Shown: positions 1-5,196, numbered from the stretch's first letter. The stretch: 6,425 nt of DNA from an uncultured Ruminococcus sp. (GCA_937907215.1 CALESG010000145.1:1-6425); one strand, 5' to 3'. Translations and numbers: made by a program. Notes: a model not told the origin generated them from the sequence alone.

Positions 1-34
1 CAAGGACGGTCCCGTGATAATGACCCGAGTATAA
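1..34 (+). CDS. map: C-terminal end of upstream gene, probably methionine aminopeptidase (partial)
   Basis: Only the last ten codons are visible, in the frame beginning at base 2, reading K-D-G-P-V-I-M-T-R-V and a TAA at 32-34. A short hydrophobic tail of the kind 'TxDGPxIxT' is typical of the C-terminus of type I methionine aminopeptidase, and map normally lies just upstream of the KOW gene and infA in clostridial spc operons. The enzyme removes the initiator methionine from nascent proteins in the cytoplasm. The assignment rests mainly on gene order and is therefore inference. The stop is 9 bases before the next start codon, so the two genes are tightly coupled. Confidence 0.55.
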   Translation, partial: KDGPVIMTRV

Positions 35-43
35 GGAGGTCAC

Positions 44-289
44 ATGGAACCCGAAAAAGGTCTGATCGTATGTGCAACAGCCGGCAAGGATAAAGGAAAG
101 TTTTTTGTTGTGCTTGAATGCTTTGAGGGATATGCTCTAATAGCAGATGGCAAATCAAGGAAAATCCAAAAACCTAAGCGAAAGAATGTAAAACATCTTC
201 GTATGACCGGCAAAAAAGCTGCACTTACACAAATCACGGATAAGAAATTACGTGATTTGTTAAGCAAATTCACAGTTAAGAACCCATAA
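44..289 (+). CDS. KOW domain-containing RNA-binding protein (L14e-like)
   Basis: An 81-residue basic protein. The N-terminal half (about residues 6-32, starting GLIVCATAGKDKGKFFVV) has the KOW pattern of alternating hydrophobic residues around a G-K-D-x-G-K turn, which in ribosomal proteins such as L14e, L24 and L26 contacts RNA. A lysine-rich stretch follows (residues 37-50, with KPKRKNVKHL), fitting nucleic-acid binding. Proteins of this type and size lie between map and infA in many Clostridia; their exact role is not settled, and a ribosome- or rRNA-associated function is inferred. The ATG at 44 is preceded by AAGGAGGT at 34-41, which supports this start although the spacing is short. The TAA stop at 287-289 shares a base with an ATG at 289, but that ATG is probably not the infA start (see infA). 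Confidence 0.88.
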   Translation: MEPEKGLIVCATAGKDKGKFFVVLECFEGYALIADGKSRKIQKPKRKNVKHLRMTGKKAALTQITDKKLRDLLSKFTVKNP

Positions 290-306
290 TGGGGAGGTTA
301 TCAAAG

Positions 307-525
307 TTGTCTAAAGAAGGTATGATCGAAGTAGAGGGCATTGTTCAGGAAGCACTGCCGAACGCAATGTTCAGAGTCGAGCTTCAGAACAAACATACCA
401 TTCTTGCACATGTATCTGGCAAACTGCGGCTTAATTATATCCGTATTGTGCCGGGCGACAAGGTAACAGTGGAAATGTCACCCTATGACTTGACAAAGGG
501 CAGAATCACCTGGAGAGCCAAGTAA
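307..525 (+). CDS. infA: Translation initiation factor IF-1, TTG start
   Basis: IF-1 is a small OB-fold protein that binds the 30S A site during initiation and works with IF-2 and IF-3. The protein shows the family signatures IEVEG, LPNAMFRVEL, ILAHVSGKLR, YIRIVPGDKV and SPYDLTKGRITWR almost unbroken. An ATG at 289 would give 78 residues, but the in-frame TTG at 307 gives exactly the usual 72 residues (M-S-K-E-G-M-I-E-V-E-G). The bases just after the ATG, GGGGAGGT at 291-298, form a strong Shine-Dalgarno that sits 8 bases before the TTG, so translating through it would use the ribosome binding site as codons. I therefore choose TTG. The gene follows the KOW gene by 17 bases and is part of the same operon. 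Confidence 0.95.
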   Translation: MSKEGMIEVEGIVQEALPNAMFRVELQNKHTILAHVSGKLRLNYIRIVPGDKVTVEMSPYDLTKGRITWRAK

Positions 526-549
526 CGCCAGAAGAGGTGTAAGCAGAAG

Positions 550-564
550 GGATGCAGAGCATCC
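550..564 (+). other. Small perfect hairpin between infA and rpmJ
   Basis: GGATGC at 550-555 pairs with GCATCC at 559-564 around the three-base loop AGA, a 6-bp perfect stem in the 75-base infA-rpmJ spacer. No T run follows, so it is not an intrinsic terminator. It lies 25 or more bases upstream of the rpmJ ribosome binding site (AAGGAGGT at about 587-594). It could be an RNA processing or regulatory element, or chance. Confidence 0.35.
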
Positions 565-600
565 AAGGTAAATGGACAGTCTGTAAGGAGGTAAAATCCA

Positions 601-714
601 ATGAAAGTTAGACCTTCCGTAAAGCCTATTTGCGAAAAGTGCAAAGTAATTAAGCGTAAGGGCAAGGTAATGATAATCTGCGAAAATCCTAAGCATAAAC
701 AGCGTCAGGGTTGA
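601..714 (+). CDS. rpmJ: 50S ribosomal protein L36 (zinc-binding form)
   Basis: A 37-residue protein, the normal length of L36, starting MKVRPSVKPICEKCK and ending HKQRQG. It is the smallest protein of the large ribosomal subunit and binds 23S rRNA. The four zinc ligands of the zinc-containing form are all present: C11, C14, C27 and H32. The ATG at 601 is preceded by AAGGAGGT at 587-594 with a 6-base spacer, and the TGA is at 712-714. The position between infA and rpsM is the standard bacterial order. Retention of the ligands suggests ordinary zinc-dependent L36 rather than the zinc-free paralogue used under zinc limitation. Confidence 0.97.
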   Translation: MKVRPSVKPICEKCKVIKRKGKVMIICENPKHKQRQG

Positions 715-749
715 TCCGCAGGACTTTAAAAATGGAGGTGCGATAAAAT

Positions 750-1118
750 ATGGCAAGAATAGCAGGTGTTGACCTTCCGAAGAATAAGCGTGTAGAGATC
801 GGTCTTACCTATATTTATGGTATCGGTCAGAGTACAGCTACAAAGATTCTGGCAGACACTGGTGTAAATCCAGATGTAAGAGTAAAGGATCTTTCGGAAG
901 AAGACGTAGCAAAACTGCGTGACTATATCGACAAAAACTGCATAGTCGAAGGTGACCTTAGAAGAAACGTTGCTCTGGATATAAAGCGACTGGTAGAAAT
1001 CGGTTGTTACAGAGGAGTACGTCATCGTAAGGGTCTGCCGGTAAGAGGACAGCGTACCAAGACAAACGCAAGAACTCGTAAGGGTCCGGTAAAGACAATC
1101 GCTAACAAGAAGAAGTAA
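750..1118 (+). CDS. rpsM: 30S ribosomal protein S13
   Basis: 122 residues, the usual length. S13 sits in the head of the small subunit, forms bridges to the large subunit and contacts P-site tRNA through its basic tail. Visible signatures are the start MARIAGVDLPKNKR, the helix-hairpin-helix-like stretch GLTYIYGIG (residues 18-26), and the highly conserved block from G89 to about R110 (GVRHRKGLPVRGQRTKTNAR), followed by a lysine-rich C-terminus. The ribosome binding site GGAGGTG at 734-740 precedes the ATG by 9 bases. The gene begins the classical alpha-operon part (rpsM-rpsK-rpsD-rpoA-rplQ), here joined to infA and rpmJ without a visible promoter. Confidence 0.98.
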   Translation: MARIAGVDLPKNKRVEIGLTYIYGIGQSTATKILADTGVNPDVRVKDLSEEDVAKLRDYIDKNCIVEGDLRRNVALDIKRLVEIGCYRGVRHRKGLPVRGQRTKTNARTRKGPVKTIANKKK

Positions 1119-1133
1119 GGGAGGGTTTCCGTT

Positions 1134-1535
1134 TTGGCACAGCAGAAAGGTAAGAAAGTTGCAATTAGAAGACGCAGAGAGCGTAAGAATATTGAAAACG
1201 GTGCTGTACACATTCAGTCCACATTTAACAATACAATTGTAACTATTACAGATACACAGGGTAATGCAATTAGCTGGGCAAGTGCAGGCGGCCTTGGCTT
1301 CCGTGGTTCTAAAAAGTCCACACCGTTTGCAGCTCAGACAGCAGCAGAAACAGCAGCAAAGGCAGCTATGGAACATGGTCTGAAGTCTGTAGAAGTATAT
1401 GTAAAGGGTCCGGGTGCAGGTCGTGAAGCAGCAATTCGTGCATTGCAGACAGTTGGTCTTGAAGTAAAGATGATCAAAGATGTAACCCCGATCCCACACA
1501 ATGGATGCCGTCCGCCTAAGAGACGTCGTGTCTAA
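1134..1535 (+). CDS. rpsK: 30S ribosomal protein S11, TTG start
   Basis: 133 residues. S11 lies on the platform of the 30S subunit, near the Shine-Dalgarno duplex and E site. The conserved core is complete: HIQSTFNNTIVTITD (residues 26-40), SWASAGGLGFRGSKKSTPFA (47-66), VKGPGAGREAAIRAL (90-104) and the C-terminal block DVTPIPHNGCRPPKRRR (116-132). The start codon is TTG at 1134, with GGGAGGG (about 1120-1126) 7 bases upstream; there is no ATG or GTG that would keep the basic N-terminal extension (KGKKVAIRRRRERKN). The gap to rpsM is 15 bases and to rpsD 18 bases, consistent with one transcript. Confidence 0.97.
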   Translation: MAQQKGKKVAIRRRRERKNIENGAVHIQSTFNNTIVTITDTQGNAISWASAGGLGFRGSKKSTPFAAQTAAETAAKAAMEHGLKSVEVYVKGPGAGREAAIRALQTVGLEVKMIKDVTPIPHNGCRPPKRRRV

Positions 1536-1553
1536 TCACAGGAGGTAACGAGT

Positions 1554-2150
1554 ATGGCAGTAAGTAGAGAACCTATCCTGAAGAGATGCAGATATCTGGG
1601 AATCAGCCCAATGGTAATGGGTATCTCCAAGGAATCTAACAGAAATCCTAACGCAAACAGCCGTAAGAAGGTATCTGAATACGGTATGCAGCTGAAGGAA
1701 AAGCAGAAGCTGAAGTTTATCTATGGTGTAGGTGAAAAGCAGTTCTATCACTACTTTGAACTTGCAAACAAGATGGCAGGTAAAGCTGGTGACAATCTGA
1801 TCACTTGTCTGGAAACAAGACTTGACAGTGTAGTATTCCGTATGGGTCTTGCATTGACACGTCGTGATGCAAGACAGCTTGTAACACATAAGCACTTCAC
1901 TGTAAACGGTGTTCGTATTGACATTCCATCCTATCGTGTAAAGGTTGGCGATGTAATCGAACTGCATGAAGGCAGCAAGTCCAGTGCAAAGTTTAAGGAA
2001 GTTGTAGAGCAGACAGCAGATCGTACAGTTCCGCTGTGGATGGAAGCTAATAAGGAAGCGTATTCTGCAAAGATAGTACGTCTTCCAAATCCTGAAGATC
2101 TGGATTACGAAGTAGCAGCACATCTCATCGTCGAGCTGTATTCTAAGTAA
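1554..2150 (+). CDS. rpsD: 30S ribosomal protein S4 (zinc-free type)
   Basis: 198 residues. S4 is a primary 16S rRNA-binding protein that nucleates assembly of the 30S body and contributes to decoding fidelity. The RNA-binding S4 domain covers about residues 87-150 (LETRLDSVVFRMGLALTRRD, then ARQLVTHKHFTVNG), and the protein ends with the universal HLIVELYSK. The N-terminal part (KRCRYLGISPMVMG) has only one cysteine (C12), so the four-cysteine zinc site seen in some S4 proteins is absent; this shortened N-terminus is familiar from Clostridia. The ATG at 1554 follows GGAGGT at 1541-1546. S4 autoregulates its own operon in E. coli and B. subtilis by binding mRNA; I see no clear equivalent target here. 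Confidence 0.97.
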   Translation: MAVSREPILKRCRYLGISPMVMGISKESNRNPNANSRKKVSEYGMQLKEKQKLKFIYGVGEKQFYHYFELANKMAGKAGDNLITCLETRLDSVVFRMGLALTRRDARQLVTHKHFTVNGVRIDIPSYRVKVGDVIELHEGSKSSAKFKEVVEQTADRTVPLWMEANKEAYSAKIVRLPNPEDLDYEVAAHLIVELYSK

Positions 2151-2219
2151 TTTAAGAGATTACATTAGACAGTCAAAGAAACAAGGACTTAAGCGATTGC
2201 GCAATAGGAGGGTACTTTT

Positions 2220-3176
2220 ATGCTGGAAAAAATTAAAAAGCCGGAGCTGGATACAGTTGAACTGCGGAGCGATGGCAAGTATGGTAAATTCGTTTTAGCA
2301 CCGCTGGAGCGAGGCTATGGTATTACCCTTGGCAACAGCCTCAGACGTGTGCTGCTCTCCTCACTGCCTGGTGTCGCAGTTACATCTGTAAAGATTGACG
2401 GCGTGCATCATGAACTGACCACGATTCCTGGAGTAAAGGAAGATGTAACAGAGATAATCCTCAGCCTCAAGGGTCTTACAGCAAAGCTGTATGGAGAAGG
2501 TCCTAAGACTGTATTCATTGAAGCAGAAGGTGAATGTGAGGTAACAGCAGGGGATATCAAGACAGATTCCGAGGTAAATATTCTTGATCCAGGAATGCAC
2601 ATTGCAACTCTTAATAAGGACGCAAAACTTAACATGGAGATTGTAATTGACCGTGGCAGAGGTTATGTTTCTTCGGAACGCAATAAGCAAATGATGAATT
2701 CATCAATAATAGATGTAATCGCAGTTGACAGTATTTATACTCCTGTTTTAAAGGTAAACTATCAGGTTGAGAATACACGACTTGGACAGGTTACTGACTA
2801 CGATAAGCTTATAATGGAGGTATGGACAGATGGAACTATCTCTGCAAAGGAAGCATTATCACAGGCAGCCAATCTCCTCAACGAGCATCTGAAACTGTTC
2901 ATTGATCTTTGTGATGAAGTAAGTATTGCAGAGGTATTGGTTGATCAGGATGAAAAGGGAAAAGAAAAGATTCTTGAGATGACCATTGAGGAACTTGACT
3001 TATCAGTGCGATCCTTCAATTGCTTAAAGCGTGCCGGAATCAACACCGTAGATGACTTGATAAACAAGTCAGAAGAAGAAATGATGAAGGTACGTAATCT
3101 TGGTAAGAAATCATTTGATGAAGTAAGAGAGAAGCTTCAGTCACTGGGCTTTGATCTTTCATCAGAGGAAGACTGA
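2220..3176 (+). CDS. rpoA: DNA-directed RNA polymerase subunit alpha
   Basis: 318 residues, a normal length. Alpha dimerises to start RNA polymerase assembly, and its C-terminal domain contacts UP-element DNA and activators. The N-terminal assembly domain includes GYGITLGNSLRRVLLSSLPG (residues 32-51), VTEIILSLKG and the VNILDPGMHIATL region, and runs to about residue 228. A short acidic and lysine-rich linker then leads to the C-terminal domain from about 248: VRSFNCLKRAG, with R264, N267, C268 and K270 matching the DNA-contacting R265-N268-C269-K271 of E. coli alpha, and RNLGKKSFDEV. AGGAGGG at 2206-2212 lies 7 bases before the ATG. The 69-base gaps on either side are wider than between the ribosomal genes. 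Confidence 0.98.
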   Translation: MLEKIKKPELDTVELRSDGKYGKFVLAPLERGYGITLGNSLRRVLLSSLPGVAVTSVKIDGVHHELTTIPGVKEDVTEIILSLKGLTAKLYGEGPKTVFIEAEGECEVTAGDIKTDSEVNILDPGMHIATLNKDAKLNMEIVIDRGRGYVSSERNKQMMNSSIIDVIAVDSIYTPVLKVNYQVENTRLGQVTDYDKLIMEVWTDGTISAKEALSQAANLLNEHLKLFIDLCDEVSIAEVLVDQDEKGKEKILEMTIEELDLSVRSFNCLKRAGINTVDDLINKSEEEMMKVRNLGKKSFDEVREKLQSLGFDLSSEED

Positions 3177-3199
3177 GAAAACAAAACCGTGAAAAGAAC

Positions 3200-3221
3200 A
3201 GGAGCCCTTTGGGGAAGTCCT
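3200..3221 (+). other. Possible interrupted hairpin before rplQ
   Basis: In the rpoA-rplQ spacer AGGA (3200-3203) can pair with TCCT (3218-3221), and inside this CCC (3205-3207) with GGG (3211-3213) around a TTT loop, leaving an asymmetric internal loop. It ends 9 bases before the rplQ ribosome binding site (AAGGAG, 3231-3236). It lacks a T run, so it is not a terminator. A role in rplQ translation or mRNA processing is only a possibility. Confidence 0.25.
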
Positions 3222-3245
3222 AACGATAAAAAGGAGTGAATAACG

Positions 3246-3590
3246 ATGCCGGGAACCAGAAAACTGGGCAGAACCACTGATCATAGAAAGGCAATGCTGC
3301 GTGGTATGGTAACATACTTGTTGGAAAACGGTCAGATCGAAACCACTGTAACACGTGCAAAGGAAGTACGTGCAATGGCTGAGAAGATGATTACAATTGC
3401 TAAGAAGAATGATCTGCACGCTAAGCGTCAGGTTCTGGCATATGTAACTAAGGAAGACGTTGCCAAGAAGCTGTTCGATGAGATTGCACCGAATTATGCG
3501 GAGCGCAACGGCGGTTACACAAAGATCATTAAGACAGGTCCTCGTCGTGGTGACGCAGCTGAGATGGCTATCATTCAGCTTGTTAAATAA
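3246..3590 (+). CDS. rplQ: 50S ribosomal protein L17
   Basis: 114 residues, within the usual bacterial range. L17 binds 23S rRNA near the exit tunnel. The family signatures are present: RKLGRTTDHRKAMLRGMVTY (residues 5-24), the ETTVTRAKEVR segment that follows, and the C-terminal GPRRGDAAEMAIIQLV. AAGGAG at 3231-3236 precedes the ATG by 9 bases. It is the last gene of the operon: the TAA at 3588-3590 is followed 25 bases later by an intrinsic terminator. Confidence 0.97.
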   Translation: MPGTRKLGRTTDHRKAMLRGMVTYLLENGQIETTVTRAKEVRAMAEKMITIAKKNDLHAKRQVLAYVTKEDVAKKLFDEIAPNYAERNGGYTKIIKTGPRRGDAAEMAIIQLVK

Positions 3591-3615
3591 AGCTAGGGAC
3601 TAAGTGTTAAGAATT

Positions 3616-3651
3616 AAAAAAGCAGTCATACATCTGTAGGGCTGCTTTTTT
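3616..3651 (+). terminator. Intrinsic terminator of the ribosomal-protein operon
   Basis: AAAAAAGCAG at 3616-3625 pairs perfectly with CTGCTTTTTT at 3642-3651. The stem can extend inward by a T-G wobble and a C-G pair. The 3' arm ends in six Ts and the A-rich 5' arm would also give a terminator-like structure on the opposite strand, but no minus-strand gene ends here. It lies directly after rplQ. Confidence 0.9.
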
Positions 3652-3672
3652 GTATAATTTGGATGAAAATTA

Positions 3673-3693
3673 AATTGTGGAAGATGCACAATT
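3673..3693. other. Inverted repeat AATTGTG-N7-CACAATT
   Basis: A perfect 7+7 inverted repeat: AATTGTG (3673-3679) and CACAATT (3687-3693) with the spacer GAAGATG. It lies in the spacer after the rplQ terminator and 46 bases upstream of the -35 box of the promoter at 3740-3768. The size and symmetry would fit an operator for a dimeric regulator, or a small hairpin if transcribed; no T run directly follows. No regulator can be named. Confidence 0.35.
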
Positions 3694-3739
3694 ATAATTA
3701 TCGTTTTTATTGTAATTCGCTAAAAATGTAGCAATCCTC

Positions 3740-3768
3740 TTTACATTTTGTTCTGATTAGGGTATAAT
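3740..3768 (+). promoter_or_regulatory. Predicted sigma-A promoter, TTTACA-N17-TATAAT
   Basis: TTTACA at 3740-3745 (one mismatch from TTGACA), an exact 17-base spacer, and a perfect TATAAT at 3763-3768. A short A run (3722-3726) lies upstream. Transcription would start near 3775, about 435 bases before the adaptor scaffoldin gene, giving either a very long leader or a separate short transcript. It may serve the small ORF at 3865-3942. Confidence 0.6.
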
Positions 3769-3864
3769 CATAATAAGCGTTGTATGTGTGTGTTGACAGC
3801 GTATTATAGACTATAAACTAAATGTTGCGATTGGTTTATTGTCTTAAAAAGTAAGGAAAGGGTG

Positions 3865-3942
3865 ATGATTGAATTTTTATTGGAAGGTCATATTGTTGCG
3901 TGGAAAAGAAAAATGCACGTAAAATGTAGGGGAAATATTTGA
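3865..3942 (+). CDS. Speculative 25-residue ORF in the spacer
   Basis: ATG at 3865, TGA at 3940-3942. The peptide begins MIEFLLEGHIVAWKRK and ends MHVKCRGNI: a hydrophobic start and a basic second half. AAGGA at 3853-3857 lies 7 bases upstream of the ATG, an acceptable ribosome binding site, and a strong promoter match lies about 90 bases before that. There is no recognisable family, and an ORF of 25 codons can arise by chance in this AT-rich spacer. No function is proposed. Confidence 0.18.
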   Translation: MIEFLLEGHIVAWKRKMHVKCRGNI

Positions 3943-3967
3943 GTGCTTACTTAAGCCGGTGTTGCAA

Positions 3968-3997
3968 TTGACAAAGACTGTGGTTTTCTTTTAAAAT
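3968..3997 (+). promoter_or_regulatory. Possible sigma-A promoter, TTGACA-N18-TAAAAT
   Basis: A perfect TTGACA at 3968-3973, an 18-base spacer and TAAAAT at 3992-3997 (one mismatch). Transcription would start near 4004, about 205 bases before the adaptor scaffoldin gene, and its transcript would carry the inverted repeat at 4013-4032. It is weaker than the promoters at 3740 and 4079. Confidence 0.4.
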
Positions 3998-4012
3998 TAT
4001 ATAAAGTCATAA

Positions 4013-4032
4013 TGTTGTAAATATACACAACA
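4013..4032. other. Inverted repeat TGTTGT-N8-ACAACA
   Basis: A perfect 6+6 inverted repeat: TGTTGT (4013-4018) and ACAACA (4027-4032) with an 8-base AT-rich spacer. It lies just downstream of the possible promoter at 3968-3997 and 46 bases upstream of the -35 box at 4079. It may be a regulator binding site or a weak leader hairpin; chance is not excluded in such AT-rich DNA. Confidence 0.3.
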
Positions 4033-4078
4033 ATCCGAGAAATGTGATAATAAATTAGATAAAATATATTATTTGTTA

Positions 4079-4107
4079 TTGACATATCTGGTTTTATGTA
4101 ATATAAT
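4079..4107 (+). promoter_or_regulatory. Consensus sigma-A promoter for the scaffoldin genes
   Basis: TTGACA at 4079-4084 and TATAAT at 4102-4107 are both perfect matches with the ideal 17-base spacer. The DNA upstream (about 4045-4078) is almost pure A/T and could act as an UP element. Transcription would start near 4114, giving a leader of roughly 95 bases before the ATG at 4210. The -10 box and start region lie within a perfect palindrome, ATATAAT-A-ATTATAT (4101-4115), a possible repressor site. The leader ends with AAGGAGG at 4194-4200, 9 bases before the ATG. Confidence 0.8.
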
Positions 4108-4209
4108 AATTATATCGTGGCTTTATGAATTGAAAATTATCAGTCACAAAAATTTGTTTCATGTGAATGGTGAGAAAACATCATCATAATTTTAAGGAGG
4201 AATAACTAA

Positions 4210-5106
4210 ATGAAAACAAGAAAAATAATTGCGAGTGCCTTGGCTTTTATCATGGCAACAACAGTAGCTGCGAGCAGTGCATTTGCTGCTGGTGAAACAG
4301 TAACATTTTCAGCTAATAAGGTTGAAGCTGTAGCAGGCGGTAACTTTTCAGTAGATATTTCACTGAGCGATATACCAGCAACAGCAGTTCAGAACTGTGA
4401 ATTTGCGGTTAAGTACGATGCATCTGTTTTGAGCATTACAGATGTAAAGGCTGGCAAAATCACAAACACAGGTGCTGATTCAGCAGAAGCTGATATAAGC
4501 GGTGAATGTCCATCATTCTTTGAAAATCACAGCGTAGCAGGTACTGTAAATCTTTCATTTTCCACGGGCCTTAAAGATAAAGGCTATTGGATCGCTGAAG
4601 ATGGAGTGTTTGCAACGATTTCTGGTACTGTAGCAGCTGGTGCAACAGCTGGTGAATATCCAATTGAAATAGTTGCAATTTCTCGTGATGATTTATCAGG
4701 AGTAAATGATTCCATTTTTGCTGGTTATATTGATAATGGAAAAGTTGTAGAATATTCAACAGCTGTAAAGAACGGTGCTGTAATTGTAACTGCACAAACA
4801 GAGATTACAACAACAGTAACAAGTGGCAGTGGAACAACAACTACAACAACTTCTACAACAACTTCTACAACAACTAAAAAACCTGTTACAGATGCAAGCT
4901 ATGGTGACACAAATCTGGATAAAACTATTTCTATGATTGACCTTGTATACTTGAATAAGTATATTGCAAGTGCAATGACTTTTAATGATCAACAGATTGC
5001 AAATGCTGATTGTTTCAAGGATGGCGCTATAGATCCATCTGATTCTACTGCACTTATGCAGCGTATTGCAGGACAAATTACAGATTTGCCTGTTGCAGCC
5101 GATTGA
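4210..5106 (+). CDS. scaC: Adaptor scaffoldin, cohesin plus dockerin (ScaC-like)
   Basis: A 298-residue secreted protein. Residues 1-26 are a signal peptide (MKTRKIIASALAFIM, cleavage expected after AFA). About 29-195 form one cohesin: SANKVEAVAGGNFSVDISL is the first strand pair, CEFAVKYDASVLSI the typical second, and GVFATISGTV, GEYPIEIVAI and NGAVIV the later strands; two cysteines (C63, C100) are present. Residues 200-222 are a Thr/Ser linker. The C-terminal dockerin has a first calcium loop with D233, N235, D237 and D244; the second has D267, D271 and D278 but F269 where Asn or Asp is usual. In R. flavefaciens, ScaC docks on ScaA and its cohesin recruits a different set of dockerin proteins; that role is inferred from the identical architecture and the following scaffoldin gene. 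A strong promoter and AAGGAGG support the start. The dockerin and cohesin partners are not determinable here. Confidence 0.9.
   Translation: MKTRKIIASALAFIMATTVAASSAFAAGETVTFSANKVEAVAGGNFSVDISLSDIPATAVQNCEFAVKYDASVLSITDVKAGKITNTGADSAEADISGECPSFFENHSVAGTVNLSFSTGLKDKGYWIAEDGVFATISGTVAAGATAGEYPIEIVAISRDDLSGVNDSIFAGYIDNGKVVEYSTAVKNGAVIVTAQTEITTTVTSGSGTTTTTTSTTTSTTTKKPVTDASYGDTNLDKTISMIDLVYLNKYIASAMTFNDQQIANADCFKDGAIDPSDSTALMQRIAGQITDLPVAAD
4807..4875 (+). repeat. Thr-codon repeat encoding the interdomain linker
   Basis: An ACA/ACT-rich stretch encoding the Thr/Ser linker between cohesin and dockerin. It contains two perfect tandem copies of the 12-mer ACTTCTACAACA (4849-4860 and 4861-4872), preceded by a degenerate copy. 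Such linkers are normal in Ruminococcus cellulosomal proteins; the repeats are prone to length change by slippage. Confidence 0.85.
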
Positions 5107-5140
5107 CAAATAAAGATGATTTAATGCTCAAAAACACTTT

Positions 5141-5169
5141 GTATATGTTAGCTTAAAGCTATTATATAC
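5141..5169 (+). other. AT-rich stem-loop between the two scaffoldin genes
   Basis: Bases 5141-5153 (GTATATGTTAGCT) pair with 5157-5169 (AGCTATTATATAC) around the loop TAA. The stem has 13 positions with 11 Watson-Crick pairs, one G-T wobble and one T-T mismatch. Four Ts follow (5170-5173), so it could act as a weak or partial terminator, an attenuator that lowers downstream expression, or a 3' stabilising structure for the adaptor mRNA. It begins 34 bases after the adaptor gene's stop. Confidence 0.55.
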
Positions 5170-5180
5170 TTTTAATGTAA

Positions 5181-5196
5181 TTGCAGGAAACTGCAA
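5181..5196 (+). other. GAAA-tetraloop hairpin just before the second scaffoldin RBS
   Basis: TTGCAG (5181-5186) pairs perfectly with CTGCAA (5191-5196) around GAAA, a GNRA tetraloop. The stem ends 3 bases before the ribosome binding site AAGGA (5200-5204). The position suggests an effect on translation or 5' end stability of the second gene; function is inferred. Confidence 0.5.

Noticed and set aside
289..306. ATG at 289 as the infA start
   Set aside because: The added codons are the Shine-Dalgarno sequence itself, and the protein would be six residues longer than the standard 72.
726..1499. A 257-codon minus-strand ORF rich in Cys and Leu
   Set aside because: It lies entirely opposite rpsM and rpsK, which are certain; its odd composition is the antisense reflection of their codons.
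1536..2123. A 195-codon minus-strand ORF
   Set aside because: It mirrors rpsD, has no ribosome binding site and no recognisable domain.
2196..2205. Palindrome ATTGCGCAAT before rpoA
   Set aside because: Ten bases with no loop and no repeat elsewhere; too short to support as a site.
3793..3819. TTGACA at 3793-3798 as a further promoter
   Set aside because: The best -10 candidates lie 13 to 15 bases downstream and match poorly, so it is not listed as a promoter.
4144..4166. TCACA/TGTGA inverted repeat in the scaffoldin leader
   Set aside because: A 5-bp stem with a 13-base loop and competing pairings; I see no riboswitch or stable leader structure.
4756..5109. A Cys-rich minus-strand ORF of 117 codons
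   Set aside because: The Cys-rich runs are the complement of the Thr-codon linker and dockerin of the adaptor gene (ACA read as TGT).
5139..5167. Promoter within the spacer before the second scaffoldin
   Set aside because: TTGTAT with TATTAT has only a 15-base spacer, and the bases are better explained as a stem-loop.
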